DNA of 64,000 nucleotides from RHLJ01 sp963974345 (GTDB lineage Bacteria; Bacteroidota; Rhodothermia; Balneolales; Balneolaceae): NCBI GenBank assembly GCA_963974345.1, contig CAXBBW010000017.1:31287-95286 (forward strand). The letters run 5' to 3'. The translations under genes were made by a program, and so were the position numbers. How positions within the stretch are numbered: position 1 is the first letter of the stretch; each line of letters starts with the position of its first letter. The notes beneath the pieces were generated by a model, which was given only the letters and a program-made list of their open reading frames with translations, was not told the DNA's origin and searched no databases. Below, piece by piece: positions 1 through 9,000 of this stretch.

Positions 1-1588
1 GCATAAAGAGAAGGCACTCTAATGGTTTAACATCCGTACCAGTGGCAATCATATCTACAGTTACGGCAATGCGAGGATAGTATTCGTTTCTAAACTGAGC
101 TAATATAGACTTGGGATCTTCTTCAATCTTATAGGTAACCTTTTTACAGAATTCATTGCCTTCACCAAACTCATCACGCACCATTTGTATAATGTCATCA
201 GCATGACTGTCCGTCTTGGCAAAAATAAGCGTTTTCGGTACTTCTTCCCGCCCCGGGAATATCTCAGGTAATTTAGCTTTGAAAGCTTTTATTACATTCC
301 TGATTTGCGAAGGATTTACTATGTCTTTATCGAGAGATTTACCTTCGTATTCAACTTCATCCTCTAATTGTTCCCAACGAACTTTACGACTCAGTTTTTC
401 TCTCTTATCAATAAACTCTTTCGCTTCAATCTTAGCGCCTTGTTGAGTAATCTTCGTCTCAATAGTGAATACATCATATCCTACGTTCACTCCATCCGCT
501 ACTGCTTTCTCATGGGAATACTCACTAACCACATTTTCATTAAAGAACCCGAATGTACGTTTATCAGGAGTTGCAGTAAGACCTATCAGGAAACTATCAA
601 AGTAGTCGAGTACTTGTTTCCATAAATTATAAATTGACCGATGACATTCATCTATAACAATTACGTCAAAAAATTCTATCGGTATCTTTTCATTATAAAT
701 AACAGGTAGCGGTTCTTTTGGCTGAAAGAGTTCATTCGGATTTTCTTCTTCGTCTTTTTGATCCAAATCTTCACCTTTCATCATCGAATACAAACGCTGT
801 ATAGTACTAATGCAGACCTTATTATCTGGGGCAATAAAGCTTGATTGAAGTCGCTGAACTGGATATAATTCGGTGAATTTTCGATTGTCATCGGAGGGAG
901 TATGCTGCATAAACTCTTGTTCAGCTTGCTCCCCTAAGTTCTTCGTATCAACTAAAAATAAAATCCGTTTCGCACCACCATATTTTAGTAATCTATAAAT
1001 GGTAGTGATTGCTGTAAACGTTTTCCCCGAACCGGTGGCCATCTGGACTAATGCTTTTGGTCTCGCATTCTTAAATGACTTATCCAGATTTTCGATAGCT
1101 GTTATTTGGCATTCTCTTAAACCCTCAATATCAAGGTTCGGCAAGTCAAGCAACCGTTCTCTTAATGGTTTACCATTATAACGATCAATCAAAGTTTCTG
1201 GACGATGAAATGAAAACACCTCTCGTGAACGTGGCTTAGGATCTCTCAGACTAGTAAATCGTGTAATTTCCCCCGTACTCTCGTACACGAATGGAAGCTC
1301 TCTAACTCCAATATACTTCAACTCACTGGTAGCATATCTTGTAGATTGTTCTTCTACTTTAGTAATATTCTGAGCTTCTTCTTCTCGCTTGGCTTCTATA
1401 ACACCAACAGGAATACGATCTACGAAAAGGATATAATCTGCTGGACCGGTATCTGTTGGATACTCCCTAATTGAAACGCCTTTACTGGCACCGAAATCGG
1501 CTTCATCAAAATTCTGTACAATCCAGCCTGCTTTTGCTAAAGCCTTATCTATCTTTTCCCGGGCATGCTGTTCTGGTGTTAATGGCAT
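1..1588 (-). CDS. hsdR: Type I restriction endonuclease subunit R (partial, C-terminus beyond left edge)
   Basis: The reading frame is open from an ATG at 1588 to the left edge, giving about 529 N-terminal residues. The family is the ATP-dependent translocase/nuclease subunit that cuts unmethylated DNA in complex with HsdM and HsdS. The N-terminal nuclease signature is visible as GPADYILF...GVIEAKRE (D51, E65, K67). It is followed by Walker A MATGSGKT (about 183-190), the DEAD-type box VIDECHR (about 312-317) and the helicase motif LIGLTATP. No frameshift is seen in the visible part. hsdM and hsdS are not in the window and would have to lie to the left. A divergent ATPase gene starts 73 bp away. 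The assignment to the type I R family is firm; the specificity is unknown. Confidence 0.93.
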   Translation of the reverse strand, partial: MPLTPEQHAREKIDKALAKAGWIVQNFDEADFGASKGVSIREYPTDTGPADYILFVDRIPVGVIEAKREEEAQNITKVEEQSTRYATSELKYIGVRELPFVYESTGEITRFTSLRDPKPRSREVFSFHRPETLIDRYNGKPLRERLLDLPNLDIEGLRECQITAIENLDKSFKNARPKALVQMATGSGKTFTAITTIYRLLKYGGAKRILFLVDTKNLGEQAEQEFMQHTPSDDNRKFTELYPVQRLQSSFIAPDNKVCISTIQRLYSMMKGEDLDQKDEEENPNELFQPKEPLPVIYNEKIPIEFFDVIVIDECHRSIYNLWKQVLDYFDSFLIGLTATPDKRTFGFFNENVVSEYSHEKAVADGVNVGYDVFTIETKITQQGAKIEAKEFIDKREKLSRKVRWEQLEDEVEYEGKSLDKDIVNPSQIRNVIKAFKAKLPEIFPGREEVPKTLIFAKTDSHADDIIQMVRDEFGEGNEFCKKVTYKIEEDPKSILAQFRNEYYPRIAVTVDMIATGTDVKPLECLLFM

Positions 1589-1660
1589 TTAATTTAAAGT
1601 AGAATTTTAAGCAAAAATATATTATTAATAGTGCGTTAACAAATAACGAACGTTAAAAAG

Positions 1661-2965
1661 TTGGATTGGAACGAAAGAATTAACCACGTTTTTACAACAA
1701 GACCAAGAAATGGTGCCGAAAAAGGAATTCTCTGGGTAGAGCGTAAGGACGAGCAGAAAAAATTTTCTTCGTATTTAGCTCAAGAAGATCATATTTGCAT
1801 TGACGGGCCAACAGGCTCCGGAAAATCATCATTAGTTGCAACAAAACTATACGGCTTGAAGCAAAAACATATCGCAATTCAATTAAGTAGAAAATTGACC
1901 TGGGAACAGTTTTGCACCAGATTGGTAGATCCAAAATACGTTAACACAAATTCTATTGGAGCAGAGTTGGAGATTGGTGTAGATAAAGGGCTTCCAACAG
2001 GAAAACTTTCTTTTAGTCTTGGTTCTTCTGGTAGTGATAATGATGACATTGATTACTTAATAAAACAATCTAAAACATGGACAGAGCATGATTTATGCAA
2101 AAAACTTCAAGAAGCGGATATTCCTTTAATTTTAGATGATGTTGAAAGGTGTAATGATGACTTACTTGAAAGACTTTCTGACGCTGCAAGAATTCAGTTT
2201 CAATCATATCCATCAAAGAAAGGAAAAATGGTTTTTATTGGAGCGGGTGGAATAATGCCTCGACTCATAAAAGCCAACAAATCCCTTGGACATCGAATTA
2301 ACCATATTAGTCTTGGGGCATTTGAAGACATGAACTACTCTTGGCATTTCTTACTTGAAGGCTTTAATTCATTAGGTATGAGGCACCCTGCTAACTCTCG
2401 ATATAAAGATCAAATAAAGCAAAGAGATACATGTGTTAAGATGACTTATTATGCAGCAGATGGCCTGCCAAAAAGCTTGAATAGATTAGGAAAAAATATT
2501 GCAATATCGTCGGGTGAAGGTAGACACGCGAATGCTTCTACAATTATTAATGAATCAAGACAAATGTTTCTTGAAAACTGGAGAAATTATTCAACTATTT
2601 ATACTTCTATTGCAAATCTTTTGAAAAGTGATCAAATAGCGGGTAAAATTGTAAAGCTTATTTGGAAACGTGGTATGGGGGCGGTTATTGAAACAGATTA
2701 CTTAAGAGAAAATATTGTTGACAAAAAAACACCTGGTGATAAAAGAATCAAAAATGATGAGTTTGAAAGTAGTCTATCGCATTTGATTGATTTAGACTTT
2801 ATTACTTTGAGCGGAAAGTCTCGTGATACTGTATTTGCAACAGACCCTGCATCAGCTCATACTTTTGGAGTAGCAATGCATAATCCCAGTCTTTTTATTG
2901 GTGCAAAAGAGTTAATGTCTGGTCTACAGCAGCTTGAAATTGACTTTTCTAAAGTAACCGATTAG
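1661..2965 (+). CDS. P-loop AAA+/STAND-like ATPase of unknown role
   Basis: A 434-residue protein with a clear Walker A, DGPTGSGKSSLV (about 48-59), and a Walker B-like segment IPLILDDVERC (about 155-165). A sensor-like stretch MVFIGAGG follows, then a helical and basic C-terminal half that could hold a winged helix. An in-frame stop at 1637 leaves TTG at 1661 as the only plausible start before the P-loop, so the start is unusual. It is divergent from hsdR and convergent with an XRE regulator, a setting typical of defence islands. I do not recognise the specific family; an ORC/TniB-like or STAND-type ATPase is possible. The DNA-related or defence role is inferred from neighbours only. Confidence 0.75.
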   Translation: MDWNERINHVFTTRPRNGAEKGILWVERKDEQKKFSSYLAQEDHICIDGPTGSGKSSLVATKLYGLKQKHIAIQLSRKLTWEQFCTRLVDPKYVNTNSIGAELEIGVDKGLPTGKLSFSLGSSGSDNDDIDYLIKQSKTWTEHDLCKKLQEADIPLILDDVERCNDDLLERLSDAARIQFQSYPSKKGKMVFIGAGGIMPRLIKANKSLGHRINHISLGAFEDMNYSWHFLLEGFNSLGMRHPANSRYKDQIKQRDTCVKMTYYAADGLPKSLNRLGKNIAISSGEGRHANASTIINESRQMFLENWRNYSTIYTSIANLLKSDQIAGKIVKLIWKRGMGAVIETDYLRENIVDKKTPGDKRIKNDEFESSLSHLIDLDFITLSGKSRDTVFATDPASAHTFGVAMHNPSLFIGAKELMSGLQQLEIDFSKVTD

Positions 2966-2983
2966 TTCTTCAATTAACTAACT

Positions 2984-3226
2984 TTAATTTCTATAAAATC
3001 TTAATTCTATCAACTCAACTAACCTACTTGGCTTTACTCCTAACGCTTCTGCAAACCTTACAACGGTCTTAAACTGAACTGCCCTTAACCCATTCTCTAC
3101 TTTAGAGATATAAGACCGCTCAAACTCTCCTAACTCGGCCAACTTTTCCTGAGAAAGCCCCCGAGACAGACGAAGCTCCCGGATAATGGAACCTAATATT
3201 TTTTCTATGTCTTCGTCTTTAGCCAT
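2984..3226 (-). CDS. XRE-family helix-turn-helix regulator
   Basis: An 80-residue single-domain DNA-binding protein. The HTH_3 fold spans about residues 10-68, with the typical pattern LRLSRGLSQEKLAELGEF then SYISKVENG (recognition helix and turn) and ALGVKPSRLVEL. Small solitary XRE proteins of this kind are common next to restriction-modification genes, where they act as controllers. Here it ends 18 bp from the convergent ATPase gene and reads away from the small membrane genes. No operator could be identified with confidence. The family call is firm; the target is unknown. Confidence 0.88.
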   Translation of the reverse strand: MAKDEDIEKILGSIIRELRLSRGLSQEKLAELGEFERSYISKVENGLRAVQFKTVVRFAEALGVKPSRLVELIELRFYRN

Positions 3227-3300
3227 ACTTGACTAAAGTCGGAGAATGTGCTTAATTGGGCTACGCCCAAAGTGACACAAATTTAATTATACTTTATCTT

Positions 3301-3480
3301 ATGGGAGAAAATAAAACTACTCGAGATGGCCTTTGGCCAGCAATAATAATATTCAGTTTCTTTTTTGGTGGATTACCTGGATTTATTGTATTTGAAACTG
3401 AAAGCTACCTTGCCTCTTTTTTTCTGGGATGGCTTTTTTCGATTATGATATTAGGCGGCATTTATACTCTATCAAAGTAA
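3301..3480 (+). CDS. Small two-helix membrane protein
   Basis: From ATG 3301 the product is 59 residues: a short polar head (MGENKTTRDG) followed by two hydrophobic segments (about 12-33 and 37-56). It is probably an inner-membrane protein. A longer reading from TTG 3256 adds 15 residues with no membrane character, so the ATG is preferred. The next small membrane gene begins 1 bp after its stop, suggesting co-transcription. Function is not recognised. Strong hydrophobic patterning and pairing with a second small membrane gene support it being real. Confidence 0.5.
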   Translation: MGENKTTRDGLWPAIIIFSFFFGGLPGFIVFETESYLASFFLGWLFSIMILGGIYTLSK

Positions 3481-3481
3481 A

Positions 3482-3646
3482 ATGAATAAGGGTTGTTTAA
3501 TATTATTAGTCGCATTCTTTTTATTTGTCATTGTACTATGTATTGAAACCGGTGAATGGAGCTTACTGCTGTATGCTATAATTGGATCCATTTTTTTCTT
3601 TTTTATTGCAGGTCCTACAAATCCAGGAGAAAGAAATAGATTTTAG
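3482..3646 (+). CDS. Small hydrophobic membrane peptide
   Basis: ATG 3482 to TAG 3644-3646 encodes 54 residues. The start is MNKGCLILLVAFFLFVIVL and a second hydrophobic run (LLYAIIGSIFFFFIAG) follows a short ETGEWS turn; the tail is polar (NPGERNRF). Two transmembrane helices are likely. It starts 1 bp after the stop of the preceding small membrane gene, so the two probably form a bicistron. No family is recognised. The short length makes this tentative. Confidence 0.45.
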   Translation: MNKGCLILLVAFFLFVIVLCIETGEWSLLLYAIIGSIFFFFIAGPTNPGERNRF

Positions 3647-3746
3647 GAAGTAATAAAAGGTGAGATTTTATATTTTAATATTCTAAATCTACTGTAACAG
3701 AGCTGTAACGGAGTGATTTCCAGGCATAAGAAGTGTAATAAAAAGA

Positions 3747-3787
3747 AAAGCCCTGCAAGTCTGTAAAGTAATGACCTGCAAGGCTTT
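3747..3787 (-). terminator. Rho-independent terminator downstream of tRNA-Phe
   Basis: Read on the minus strand, AAAGCCTTGCAGGTC and GACTTGCAGGGCTTT form an imperfect 15-bp stem (with G-U pairs) over an 11-nt loop. The T-rich run TTTTCTTTTT follows. It lies 10 nt beyond the 3' end of the tRNA gene. Confidence 0.75.
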
Positions 3788-3796
3788 AAGTTCTTG

Positions 3797-3869
<73 letters not shown>

Positions 3870-3931
3870 TTAAGAAGGACGGCAAAGATAGTGGGTTTAC
3901 ACCCTAGATACAATAAGAGTTACTAGATTGT

Positions 3932-5635
3932 TTAAGAAAGATGAATATCTTTCAATCTCATTTGCAATGTTCGCCTACCATTCCAGAAGTTTTCTTCTAA
4001 TACATACGCAATATCAAAAGCTTCTCCATTACGAACTCCAGGAAGAAATTCATGCATATTAAAGCCAATAACATCAAATACTCCTGAGTTCTCCTGTTTC
4101 AATTTCATCTTTAAGTGGCCGTTTCCAACCACGGTTGGGATACCTACCACTTGTACTTTTTCTGACACAAATATTGGACGAAGGTTGGCTGGCCCAAAAG
4201 GCTTAAACTGTGCTAGAAGTTTCCAGAACTTCATATCTATCTCACTTAAATCAAGTTTGGCATCTATTGAAAGTTCTGGTTCAAAACTCGATCCTGACAA
4301 TCCATGATACGCAATCTGGTTTATTCTGCGCCGGAATTCTGTTAAATTCTCCTCATTAAGTGTAAGACCAGCTGCGAATTCATGCCCACCAAATTGCTCT
4401 AGCAGATCTTCACATTGCTTCATCGCGTTATAAATATTAAAACCTTTTATACTTCTGCCCGAGCCTTTAATTTTTCCATCCACATTGCTAAGCATAATTG
4501 CTGGGCGGTGAAACATATCTACAAGCCGAGAAGCAACGATCCCAATCACCCCTAAATGCCAATCCTTTTTGTAGAGAACCAAAGCAGAAATTTCGTCTAT
4601 GTCCAAGTCTTCGTCAATTTGAACTAGCGCTTCTTCCATCGTTAGCGAATCTTTGTCTCTTCTTTTTAAATTGATGGACTCCAGCTCAAAGGCTATTGCT
4701 TTTGCTTCATTATATGAATCGGCAATCATTAACTTAACTGCAGTAGTCGCATCTCCCATACGTCCTGCCGCATTAATTCTTGGGCCAATTGAAAATACAA
4801 TCTTTGATGTGGTGATATCTTCAATCGGCATTTTGATGAGTTCCATGAGTGCCTTTATCCCAACACGTGGAGTACTTTGAATCATCTGCAAACCAGCTTT
4901 CATCAAAATCCTATTTTCATCAATAATTGGAACAATATCTGAAGCAATTGAAATTGCTACCAAATCCAAAAACTTATAGGCAATGGAGTCGGGTAAACCC
5001 AATCGTTTTAATGTACCTTGAATCAACTTGAAACCAACTCCAGCGCCTGAAAGACCTTCAAATGGATAATCGCAATCGGGCCTCTTAGGATCGAGAACTG
5101 CTACACAATCAGGGATGCCGTTACCAACAGTGTGATGATCACAAATAATCAGATCCATCCCCTTTTCGCGAATATCTAGCGCTTCCTGAATTGCCGTAAT
5201 TCCACAATCCACAGAAACTATAAGGTTTGCACCTATGCTTTCGGCGTATTGAATTCCTTCTGGGTTGATGCCATACCCTTCTTTAAATCGGTGGGGGATA
5301 TAGTAATCTGCTGCTACACCAAATTCTTTCAAAAAGGTGTATAAACAAGATGTGGCAGTTGTGCCATCTACGTCATAGTCTCCGTAAACGAGTACTTTTT
5401 CACTTTTACGAATAGCTAATGCTAATCGTTCTGCGCCTAAATCCATATCCTTCATTAAAAAAGGATCATGGAGTAAATCTATGGTTGGTCTGAAAAAGTT
5501 TTTTGCATCATCATAATTTTCTATGCCACGGATAGCTAGTAATCGAGCTATTTTCTCCGGAACTCCGAGCGACTGCTCTAACACAGACACACGTTCCTTC
5601 TGTTCCGGCTGTGAATATACCCAGCGGAATGACAT
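3932..5635 (-). CDS. recJ: Single-stranded-DNA-specific exonuclease RecJ
   Basis: A 567-residue protein of normal RecJ length. RecJ degrades single-stranded DNA 5' to 3' in RecFOR recombination and mismatch or base-excision repair. The DHH phosphoesterase core is visible: DYDVDGTTAT (about 83-92), VDCGITA, and ICDHHTV (about 163-169). The DHHA1 domain follows with GSGRSIKGFNIY and the FGGHEFAAGLTL motif, then the OB-fold-type C-terminus. The start at ATG 5635 gives the usual short N-terminus. It stands alone downstream of a 317-bp intergenic region and convergent to nothing. No missing catalytic residue was noted. Confidence 0.95.
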   Translation of the reverse strand: MSFRWVYSQPEQKERVSVLEQSLGVPEKIARLLAIRGIENYDDAKNFFRPTIDLLHDPFLMKDMDLGAERLALAIRKSEKVLVYGDYDVDGTTATSCLYTFLKEFGVAADYYIPHRFKEGYGINPEGIQYAESIGANLIVSVDCGITAIQEALDIREKGMDLIICDHHTVGNGIPDCVAVLDPKRPDCDYPFEGLSGAGVGFKLIQGTLKRLGLPDSIAYKFLDLVAISIASDIVPIIDENRILMKAGLQMIQSTPRVGIKALMELIKMPIEDITTSKIVFSIGPRINAAGRMGDATTAVKLMIADSYNEAKAIAFELESINLKRRDKDSLTMEEALVQIDEDLDIDEISALVLYKKDWHLGVIGIVASRLVDMFHRPAIMLSNVDGKIKGSGRSIKGFNIYNAMKQCEDLLEQFGGHEFAAGLTLNEENLTEFRRRINQIAYHGLSGSSFEPELSIDAKLDLSEIDMKFWKLLAQFKPFGPANLRPIFVSEKVQVVGIPTVVGNGHLKMKLKQENSGVFDVIGFNMHEFLPGVRNGEAFDIAYVLEENFWNGRRTLQMRLKDIHLS

Positions 5636-5922
5636 TATTTACCTTATTTTTATTTTTATTCATAAAAGGTTATCCAGCGATCAAACCGAAACACCAAGTG
5701 CGAAGCACTAAATTGTTCTTAAAATACACTTTTGCTGAAAACTTTCATCATTAACCCGCGTTGTTTAAGAGATTTAAATCTATTCCTTTTTCAAACAGTC
5801 AGCTTTCTCTCCTCAAGAATTGATTCTTTTAGTTACTAATCTTTTGTTTAACCTTCCCTAAACCATTTTTATTGCTCTTCTTTGGGTTTAAAATTGGACA
5901 TTGATTGCATAAAACGAGAGCT

Positions 5923-5938
5923 TTGGAAGCGTTTCCAA
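5923..5938. promoter_or_regulatory. LacI/CcpA-type operator-like palindrome upstream of the amino-acid dehydrogenase
   Basis: TTGGAAGCGTTTCCAA has 6-bp perfect half-sites (TTGGAA/TTCCAA) around GCGT. It fits the general cre/LacI-family operator pattern and lies 14 bp before ATG 5953. The rest of the 5636-5952 gap is AT-rich with no other clear feature. Seeing an operator here supports ATG 5953 rather than the upstream TTG 5905 as the start. The regulator is unknown. Confidence 0.4.
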
Positions 5939-5952
5939 AACTAATTAATATC

Positions 5953-7128
5953 ATGTTAGAAACACCCTCAAAAGAAAAGTCATCTATTAAGTCACAAGAT
6001 TTGAACTTCCCTATTTTTAACGCTCTTCAAGATAAAGAGCATGAACAAGTTGTAATTTGTTCCGACCCTGAAACGGGGTTACGCGCAATCATTGCCATCC
6101 ATAACACAACATTAGGTCCCGCACTTGGTGGAACCCGTATGTGGATGTATAAATCTGAAGAAGACGCTCTTAAAGATGTGCTCCGATTGTCTCGTGGAAT
6201 GACGTATAAAGCCGCAATTTCTGGATTAAATCTGGGTGGTGGCAAGGCAGTTATTATTGGCGACCCTCATACCGATAAAAATGAGGCTTTATTTCGTGCT
6301 TTCGGACGGTTTGTTGATGGACTTGGTGGTCGATATATAACCGCTGAAGATGTTGGTATGGAAGTACAAGACATGGAGTGGATTTATTCCGAAACCAAGT
6401 ATGTAACTGGAATTCCAGAAACTTTGGGTGGCAGTGGAAATCCATCTCCTGTAACGGCCTATGGTGTTTATATGGGTGCAAAAGCCTGCGCTAAAAAAGC
6501 CTTTGGAAGCGACTCGCTTGCGGGGAAGAGAATTGCTCTACAGGGCGCCGGACATGTAGCTTCCTATTTTGCGAAACACGTAGCAAAAGAAGGCGCCAAG
6601 CTTTTTATTACTGATATCTATTCAGAAAAAGCAGAGTCCCTAGCTAATGAGCTTGGAGCAGAGGTTGTTAGTCCTGATGAAATTTATAGCTTAGATGTCG
6701 ACATATTTACTCCATGCGCTTTAGGCGGTGTGATTAATGATGATACTATTGATCAATTCAAATGTTCTGTTATTGCAGGTGGCGCTAACAACGTGCTTGA
6801 AGAAGAAGACAAACACGGAAAAATACTCTTAGAAAAGGGCATTATTTATGCCCCTGATTATGTGATTAATGCCGGGGGAATCATCAACATTTCAAGTGAG
6901 CTTGAAGGCTACAATCGTGAGCATGCAATGAATCGTACACAAAAGATTTATGATACCACGCTTAACATTCTTAAGTATTCAGAAGATCATGGAATCCCTA
7001 CTCATAAAGCTTCGAATATTTTAGCTGAAGAGCGCATTGCTTCTGTCGCTCGACTGAAATCAAAGTACTCCTCTAAAAGTCATTTTTCAGGAAGGCTGGG
7101 TGAAATGTATATGACGGATAGACGATAA
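5953..7128 (+). CDS. Leucine dehydrogenase-like Glu/Leu/Phe/Val dehydrogenase
   Basis: A 391-residue protein from ATG 5953. This family oxidatively deaminates branched-chain amino acids with NAD to the 2-keto acid and ammonia. The catalytic region reads LGPALGGTRMW and AISGLNLGGGKAVIIGDP (glycine-rich loop with catalytic lysine, about residue 97). The dinucleotide fold begins at GKRIALQGAGHVAS (about 195-208). C-terminal motifs GGANNVL and YAPDYVINAGGIIN are typical of leucine dehydrogenase. A TTG at 5905 could extend it by 16 residues but would run through a palindromic operator-like site. Leucine is the likely substrate by motif; valine or phenylalanine cannot be excluded. Confidence 0.9.
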   Translation: MLETPSKEKSSIKSQDLNFPIFNALQDKEHEQVVICSDPETGLRAIIAIHNTTLGPALGGTRMWMYKSEEDALKDVLRLSRGMTYKAAISGLNLGGGKAVIIGDPHTDKNEALFRAFGRFVDGLGGRYITAEDVGMEVQDMEWIYSETKYVTGIPETLGGSGNPSPVTAYGVYMGAKACAKKAFGSDSLAGKRIALQGAGHVASYFAKHVAKEGAKLFITDIYSEKAESLANELGAEVVSPDEIYSLDVDIFTPCALGGVINDDTIDQFKCSVIAGGANNVLEEEDKHGKILLEKGIIYAPDYVINAGGIINISSELEGYNREHAMNRTQKIYDTTLNILKYSEDHGIPTHKASNILAEERIASVARLKSKYSSKSHFSGRLGEMYMTDRR

Positions 7129-7254
7129 GAAATTCAATTTTCGTCTTGACAAAGTTTGATTTCATTTATCACGTTCATCACCAAAAAATGAATATTAAGG
7201 ACTCTTTTCTGCTTATCTTTATTTTCACTTAATTAAAATTATTATTGATCTCCC

Positions 7255-8157
7255 ATGAAAAGAGAGGATTACGAGTTTAAAGATAGGCTAATAAAAGGCA
7301 TCACCGAGGACGGCAATTTCAAAGTTTCGGTAATAAAAACCAGCGCCGTTGTTCAAGAGGCTAAAGAAAGGCATAACCTTTCTCTGCTAAATACAGTCCT
7401 TTTAGGTAAAACGTTAACCGCCGCCATGCTTTTAGCTTCTGAACTTAAGAAGGAAGAGCGTATCCAACTTCGTCTGGATGGAAATGGACCCGTAGGTTCT
7501 ATAATAGCCGAAGCAAATAGTTTAGGCGAAATTCGGGGCTATGTTGCAAATCCTGAAGTAGAACTAGATTACACTAATCCTGGCGTTGTTATTGGTGATG
7601 GGATTGGGATTGGTATTCTTACCTTTACCAAGATTTTATATAATGAAGCTGAGCCAAGAAGCAGTAGTATCGAAATTGTAAATGGCGACATCAACTCTGA
7701 TATTGCGCAATATCTAGCTCAATCCGAGCAAATTCCATCTGCCGTTATTCTTGATGTAGGAATTGATGAAACTGGAACCGTTACAGAGGCTGGGGGTTTA
7801 TTATTGCAACGCCTTCCTGGAGCTCCTGAAGGACAAATTGATATGCTTCAAGAACGTTTGGGCTCATTCCCCCCTATCGATCAATTATTATCAGATGGAC
7901 AGTATATTGATGAGATTATGAGTAAAGCCCTATCGCCTATTAAAGTAAAAGAACTGGGGCGTCAACTCATCGATTTCTTTTGCCGATGTTCAAGAGAGCG
8001 TTTTTTGGATGCTTTATCAATGCTAAGTTTTGAAGACTTAAAGGAAATGGAAGGTGAGGGCCAGGAAATAGCTTGCCATTATTGCAACAATAGAGAGCAA
8101 ATCTCGAAAGAGGAAATCTCTAAACTTCTTACCGAAGCACAGGCAAAACTTAACTAA
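7255..8157 (+). CDS. hslO: Hsp33 redox-regulated chaperone
   Basis: A 300-residue protein of normal Hsp33 length. Hsp33 is a cytosolic holdase activated when oxidation releases zinc from four C-terminal cysteines. They are all present as CxC (C243, C245 in FCRCSRERF) and CxxC (C274, C277 in ACHYCNN). The N-terminal body has the family patterns LGKTLTAAMLLA and RLDGNGPVGSIIAEA. Start ATG 7255. The next gene begins 6 bp downstream, suggesting a small operon with the 274-residue membrane protein and ndh. Confidence 0.95.
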   Translation: MKREDYEFKDRLIKGITEDGNFKVSVIKTSAVVQEAKERHNLSLLNTVLLGKTLTAAMLLASELKKEERIQLRLDGNGPVGSIIAEANSLGEIRGYVANPEVELDYTNPGVVIGDGIGIGILTFTKILYNEAEPRSSSIEIVNGDINSDIAQYLAQSEQIPSAVILDVGIDETGTVTEAGGLLLQRLPGAPEGQIDMLQERLGSFPPIDQLLSDGQYIDEIMSKALSPIKVKELGRQLIDFFCRCSRERFLDALSMLSFEDLKEMEGEGQEIACHYCNNREQISKEEISKLLTEAQAKLN

Positions 8158-8163
8158 CGAATT

Positions 8164-8988
8164 ATGGGCAAGCTCACAGACGATGAAATCCGACACATTA
8201 TAAAGCGCGCGTCTATTTTTCAAAAGTTTGAGCGTCAATCTCCTCATAAGTTAGCCCTTTTTATTGATGACGATTATGAAAGCCTTTTCGACCTTGCGGA
8301 TAATCTAGATGTGGATCGAAAATATATTCAGGAAGCTATTTTTGAACATTTTGGAGTCGAAGTTGATGAACCTGTTGCGCTAGATACCAATAATCAAACA
8401 GATGCAAAAATTACTGGCTCTGCTAATGGATATGTTGATGGCGCTACATTAAATGAGATTAAAGCGAACTTAGAATATCATTTTAATACGGTTGGAAAAA
8501 TAACACGGCGAAATAAGAAAATTATTTGGAAAGCTACTCCTTCTGGTCCATCTAGATTATTTTCTATCTCAAGCTCTCCTGAGCTAGAAATAGCTCAAAA
8601 AAACTCTCGGGTTAATTTTACCTTAAAACAATCCCTTAGCACTCTTAATAAGCTGTTTATATTTCCTGTTTTAGCAACTTTTGCAGCTACAATGTTTTTT
8701 ACCGTGGCAATGTTTGATCAGGTTTCAGGAGACGGACGAATTCCTATGCTCATTTTTGCGTTAATTTTTGCTACTTCAAGTTTTTTCTTCACTAGGTTTG
8801 TTAAAAGAAGAAAGATTAAAAAGAAAGAACGGCTTATTGAACTTATTGGAAATCTACAGCAAGTGATGGAGCGACATTTCTTCGCTAATAAAAAACCTAC
8901 TACAGAACGCTCTAAGATTATAATTCCAGATTTAGATGATATGGAAGCTGAAGAAGAAGTAACTTTAGGTCAAAAGGATAAATCCTAA
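8164..8988 (+). CDS. Conserved-looking two-TM membrane protein, function unknown
   Basis: A 274-residue protein. Residues 1-65 are polar and helical (LTDDEIRHIIKRASIFQKFE) and look like a small helical domain. Residues 95-155 form a mixed domain. Transmembrane helices follow at about 164-184 and 193-212, flanked by a very basic loop KRRKIKKKERL, then an acidic tail (DLDDMEAEEE). I do not recognise a named family. It sits 6 bp after hslO and 12 bp before ndh on the same strand, so co-expression is likely. A membrane stress or regulatory role would be speculation. Confidence 0.75.
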   Translation: MGKLTDDEIRHIIKRASIFQKFERQSPHKLALFIDDDYESLFDLADNLDVDRKYIQEAIFEHFGVEVDEPVALDTNNQTDAKITGSANGYVDGATLNEIKANLEYHFNTVGKITRRNKKIIWKATPSGPSRLFSISSSPELEIAQKNSRVNFTLKQSLSTLNKLFIFPVLATFAATMFFTVAMFDQVSGDGRIPMLIFALIFATSSFFFTRFVKRRKIKKKERLIELIGNLQQVMERHFFANKKPTTERSKIIIPDLDDMEAEEEVTLGQKDKS

Positions 8989-9000
8989 ACACACTCTCTC

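Noticed and set aside
5905..5952. Upstream TTG start for the amino-acid dehydrogenase
   Set aside because: The 16 extra residues are not family-like and the stretch contains a palindromic operator-like site; ATG 5953 is better.
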